A DNA stretch of 64,000 bases, from positions 1,860,001-1,924,000 of the forward strand of contig NC_014933.1 in assembly GCF_000186225.1 (NCBI RefSeq), written 5' to 3'. The notes beneath the pieces are model-generated. The model saw only the letters and a program-made list of their open reading frames with translations. It did no database searches and was not told where the DNA came from. Positions 61,752 to 64,000 of this stretch are shown here, piece after piece. Position 1 is the first letter of the stretch; the number at the start of each line of letters is the position of its first letter. Position numbers and translations under genes: made by a program. This DNA is from Bacteroides helcogenes P 36-108 (GTDB taxonomy: Bacteria; Bacteroidota; Bacteroidia; Bacteroidales; Bacteroidaceae).

Positions 61752-62117
61752 ATGAAAGATGAGGATAACATACTGAAAAAGGTAGGAACGGAGAACCCTT
61801 TCCGGATTCCTGACGGTTATTTTGAAGGACTTGCTTCGGAGGTGATGAACCGTCTTCCTGAGAAAGAAAAACCTACCGTCCTGAAGAAAGAATCTGCAAT
61901 GTGGGCCAAAGTAAGGCCGTGGCTGTATATGACTGCCATGTTTATCGGTGCGGCGTTGATTATCCGCATGGCCTCTTCGAACCGTACTCCGGCTGTGAAT
62001 CGTGTGGCCAATGATGATACGGATATGGAAGTGGAATATATCAATACGGCCCTGGATAATTCGATGATGGATGACTATTCTCTATACGTTTATCTTGCAG
62101 ATGTTGACGGAGAGTAA
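61752..62117 (+). CDS. Small single-pass membrane protein, possible anti-sigma factor
   Basis: A 121-residue protein with a cytoplasmic part of about 55 residues (NPFRIPDGYFEGLASEVMNR), one transmembrane helix (WLYMTAMFIGAALIIRMA, about 60-77) and a short acidic outside part. The start at 61752 is chosen over an upstream ATG ten codons earlier because it sits just after a GAGAACG stretch and gives the compact form. The gene lies 47 bases after the sigma gene. No zinc-binding HxxxCxxC motif is present, so an anti-sigma role is inferred from position only. Confidence 0.7.
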   Translation: MKDEDNILKKVGTENPFRIPDGYFEGLASEVMNRLPEKEKPTVLKKESAMWAKVRPWLYMTAMFIGAALIIRMASSNRTPAVNRVANDDTDMEVEYINTALDNSMMDDYSLYVYLADVDGE

Positions 62118-62146
62118 GATAAGAACTAAACTGAAAGAAAAGAACA

Positions 62147-62623
62147 ATGAAAAAGCTGATCGTTTTATTTATTATGGTATGCGGTGTCATGCCCTTGCTT
62201 TGGGCTTCCGACGGATGTGACCAGCGTCTGACGCAGGATGAATTTCGCGCTAAGCAGAAAGCCTATATCACTGAGAAGGCAGGTTTGACGAAAGAGGAGG
62301 CCGCTAAATTTTTCCCGCTTTATTTTGAGTTGCAGGATCGGAAGAAACAACTGAATGATGAGGCATGGGGGCTGATTCGTAAAGGAAAGAATGAGAGCAC
62401 TACCGAAGCTCAGTATGAGGAGATAATGGAAGGCGTCTATGATGCCCGCATGGCTTCCGACCGTCTGGACAAGACTTATTTTGATAAATTCAAGAAGATG
62501 CTTTCCTTCAAGAAGATTTATCTGATACAGAAGGCAGAAATGAAGTTTCATCGTGAATTACTGAGAAATATGCAACCGAGGGGAAAAGGAGGACCGGAAA
62601 GGAAACAATCGGTTGAAAAATAA
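62147..62623 (+). CDS. Exported helical protein of the sigma operon (Spy/CpxP-like layout)
   Basis: A 158-residue protein with a signal peptide (cut after W-A-S, about 21) and an all-helical, highly charged body (DEFRAKQKAYITEKAGLTKE, FPLYFELQDRKKQLNDEAW). The layout, small size and position behind a sigma factor recall periplasmic stress proteins such as Spy/CpxP, but I see no definite LTxxQ pair. The tail is basic (PRGKGGPERKQS). Function is not known. Confidence 0.65.
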   Translation: MKKLIVLFIMVCGVMPLLWASDGCDQRLTQDEFRAKQKAYITEKAGLTKEEAAKFFPLYFELQDRKKQLNDEAWGLIRKGKNESTTEAQYEEIMEGVYDARMASDRLDKTYFDKFKKMLSFKKIYLIQKAEMKFHRELLRNMQPRGKGGPERKQSVEK

Positions 62624-62684
62624 AAACAGATGGTCTGTTTGCACAAAACAGATCGCTTGTTGAGGTTGCACGGACCATCTGTTT
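62624..62684. terminator. Bidirectional terminator between the sigma operon and mazG
   Basis: AAACAGATGGTC (62624-62635) pairs perfectly with GACCATCTGTTT (62673-62684), extended by three more pairs with one G-T. A-rich DNA precedes it (T-run for the minus strand) and TATTTTTTTT follows for the plus strand. Confidence 0.8.
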
Positions 62685-62691
62685 GGATGGT

Positions 62692-63483
62692 CTATTTTTT
62701 TTGCTCCAGCGCTTTGGCCTCATTCCATAGCTTGTCCATTTCTTCCAAAGTCATGTCGTGCAGGTTCTTTCCTTCCTTGATACTGTGTGCCTCCACATAG
62801 TTGAAGCGGCGGATAAACTTCTGGTTGGTGCATTCCAGTGCATTGTCTGGGTTGATTTTATAGAGGCGTGCGGCATTGATGAGGCTGAACATTACGTCAC
62901 CGAATTCGGCTTCCGCTTTTTCCTTGTCCATATTGGCCACTTCGGTCTGAAACTCCTGAATTTCTTCTTTCACTTTATCCCACACTTGCTCGCGCTCTTC
63001 CCAGTCGAAGCCTACATTGCGTGCTTTGTCTTGAATGCGATAAGCCTTGATGAGTGAGGGCAGGGCGGCAGGTACACCACTTAGCACAGTCTTGTTGCCA
63101 TCCTTCTCCTTTAGCTTCAGTTGCTCCCAATTTTCGGACACCTGTCCGGCGGTTTCTGCCTTCACGTCTCCGAACACGTGCGGATGACGGTAAATCAGTT
63201 TTTCGCAGAGGTGGTCGCACACATCCTTGATGTCGAAGTCTTCCGTCTCGCTGCCTATCTTTGCATAGAAAGCTACATGTAACAATACATCGCCCAATTC
63301 TTTGCAGATATCGTTCTTGTCATCACGCATCAGGGCGTCACACAGTTCGTATGTTTCTTCAATGGTGTTTGGGCGCAGGCTCTCGTTGGTCTGTTTTCTG
63401 TCCCACGGACATTTTACTCGCAGTTCGTCGAGTATGTCGAGGAAGCGTCCGAAGGCTTCCATTTGTTCTTTTCTTGAATGCAT
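62692..63483 (-). CDS. mazG: Nucleoside triphosphate pyrophosphohydrolase
   Basis: A 263-residue cytoplasmic enzyme that cleaves NTPs and dNTPs to monophosphates and pyrophosphate, a housecleaning function. Two MazG helical halves are present: LRVKCPWDRKQTNESLRPN with EETYELCDAL and the ELGDVLLHVAFYAKI metal site, then FGDVMFSLINAARL in the second half. Length and motifs fit the full MazG type. It is divergent from the DJ-1/PfpI gene. Confidence 0.94.
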   Translation of the reverse strand: MHSRKEQMEAFGRFLDILDELRVKCPWDRKQTNESLRPNTIEETYELCDALMRDDKNDICKELGDVLLHVAFYAKIGSETEDFDIKDVCDHLCEKLIYRHPHVFGDVKAETAGQVSENWEQLKLKEKDGNKTVLSGVPAALPSLIKAYRIQDKARNVGFDWEEREQVWDKVKEEIQEFQTEVANMDKEKAEAEFGDVMFSLINAARLYKINPDNALECTNQKFIRRFNYVEAHSIKEGKNLHDMTLEEMDKLWNEAKALEQKK

Positions 63484-63502
63484 GGTCTATTGAATTTGTC
63501 TG

Positions 63503-63510
63503 CAAAAATA
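63503..63510 (-). promoter_or_regulatory. Candidate -7 box of mazG
   Basis: TATTTTTG on the minus strand, 19 bases before the mazG ATG; the -33 region would fall inside the adjacent inverted repeat. Confidence 0.45.
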
Positions 63511-63513
63511 GGA

Positions 63514-63571
63514 TAATTGCACTACGGAAGTGCAGAAAAATGGAAAATTCTGCACTTCCGTAGTGCAATTA
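63514..63571. repeat. 24-bp perfect inverted repeat with nested dyads
   Basis: Arms 63514-63537 and 63548-63571 are exact reverse complements around a 10-base loop. Within each arm TGCACT-TCCGT-AGTGCA (or its complement) is itself a dyad, so the element can fold in several ways. It occupies the divergent promoter region between mazG and the DJ-1/PfpI gene. Confidence 0.9.
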
Positions 63572-63628
63572 CTGTGAAGAGGAGATGGAATAAAGCTTCA
63601 TGCGGAAAGAAGTAAGAGCTAAATGCAT

Positions 63629-63636
63629 TACCTTTG
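63629..63636 (+). promoter_or_regulatory. -7 box of the DJ-1/PfpI gene
   Basis: TACCTTTG, 40 bases before the ATG at 63677. Confidence 0.55.
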
Positions 63637-63676
63637 CATCTGCATAAATAACTTTATCCATAAGGAAAATAGAAAG

Positions 63677-64000
63677 ATGAAGAACGAAGTATTGTACGTG
63701 TTGCTTGACGAATATGCCGCACACGAAGCTGTTTATCTGTCACAGGCCATCAGCTCGGATGAGGTGGCAATGAAGCAGCATCCCAAGTACATTAATAAGG
63801 TAGTGGCTGCTACCATGCGGCCTGTCCGGTCTATCGGAGGATTCCGGACTTTGCCCGATTATTCGCTGGAGACCATGCCCGAAGACTATGCGGCATTGGT
63901 GCTGATTGGAGGCTACGGCTGGAAGACAGAAGTTGCCGAGGCGGTGGTTCCCATTGTGCAGAAAGCAATGGCCAAAGGAATTATAGTCGGTGCAATTTGC
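63677..64000 (+). CDS. DJ-1/PfpI family protein (3' end outside the window)
   Basis: The first 108 codons of a class I glutamine amidotransferase-like protein; the frame is open to the window edge. The sequence starts MKNEVLYVLLDEYAAHEA, contains DYAALVLIGGYGW (the oxyanion region) and ends KGIIVGAIC, where the Cys is the expected nucleophile at the elbow. PfpI/DJ-1 members include peptidase-like, chaperone and amidase proteins; the specific activity cannot be told from half the protein. Confidence 0.85.
   Translation, partial: MKNEVLYVLLDEYAAHEAVYLSQAISSDEVAMKQHPKYINKVVAATMRPVRSIGGFRTLPDYSLETMPEDYAALVLIGGYGWKTEVAEAVVPIVQKAMAKGIIVGAIC

Overview
The window is a piece of a Bacteroides-type chromosome. 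Supporting signs are a SusC/SusD pair, several carbohydrate-active enzyme families typical of Bacteroides polysaccharide utilisation loci (PULs), a type III glutamine synthetase, DUF5686/DUF4836-type proteins, and repeated use of the Bacteroidetes promoter signature (a -7 box of the form TAnnTTTG, sometimes with TTTG about 19-21 bases upstream), with few strong Shine-Dalgarno sequences. No tRNA, rRNA, CRISPR array or complete insertion sequence was seen.

Region 1 (1-21.9 kb) is a glycan PUL that looks built for N-glycans. A SusC/SusD pair (377-5579) is followed, after a terminator, by a + strand operon of two paralogous GH29 fucosidases flanking an unusual FGE-like/Asp-box propeller fusion protein, then a GH3 enzyme. 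A 17-bp hairpin separates this from a - strand pair, a GH92 mannosidase lipoprotein and a large PNGase F-type amidase with an extra N-terminal domain. Divergent from the PNGase is a + strand trio: MFS permease, GH130 phosphorylase and GH92 mannosidase, arranged like the B. thetaiotaomicron BT1034-BT1033-BT1032 group. Together they would release an N-glycan from protein, remove fucose (and perhaps xylose or glucose/GlcNAc), trim mannose, and import and phosphorolyse the Man-GlcNAc core. The large PNGase type, two fucosidases and GH3 suggest plant-type complex N-glycans; this is inference.

Region 2 (21.9-31.6 kb, all - strand) is housekeeping: TraB/GumN protein, NlpC/P60 lipoprotein, an ABC exporter, a large M16 protease, kdsA, a lipid/diacylglycerol kinase and miaA.

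Region 3 (31.7-34.7 kb) is the odd part. A GC-richer, membrane-anchored TPR/AraC regulator is followed by about 1.1 kb without an intact gene. This stretch holds a 44-bp near-perfect palindrome, a small broken reading frame, a strong terminator hairpin, paired 13-bp repeats, an array of four 22-bp tandem repeats and a small promoter-to-terminator transcription unit. The 22-bp array shares an 11-base core and period with an array at positions 99-186 upstream of SusC. The small unit has a second copy at about 44.7 kb.

Region 4 (34.7-47.3 kb) holds an AraC regulator, an SLC13/TrkA-C transporter, a short MutS-like ATPase, a six-gene - strand operon (nucleoside MFS, DUF151/UvrB-UvrC nuclease-like, RsmE, DUF4836 lipoprotein, ABC ATPase, permease), and a second operon (DUF5063, 3'-5' exonuclease, RlmI-type methyltransferase).

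Region 5 (47.3-64 kb) is core functions: FtsK, LolA-like, TrxB, Crp/Fnr regulator, GSIII with a pair of dyads upstream, a DUF5686 outer-membrane protein, type II pantothenate kinase, ribosomal protein S1, RNase Z, an ECF sigma operon, MazG, and the start of a DJ-1/PfpI protein. A 24-bp perfect inverted repeat with nested dyads lies between mazG and the DJ-1 gene. All coordinates and motifs were read by eye; no database search was possible.
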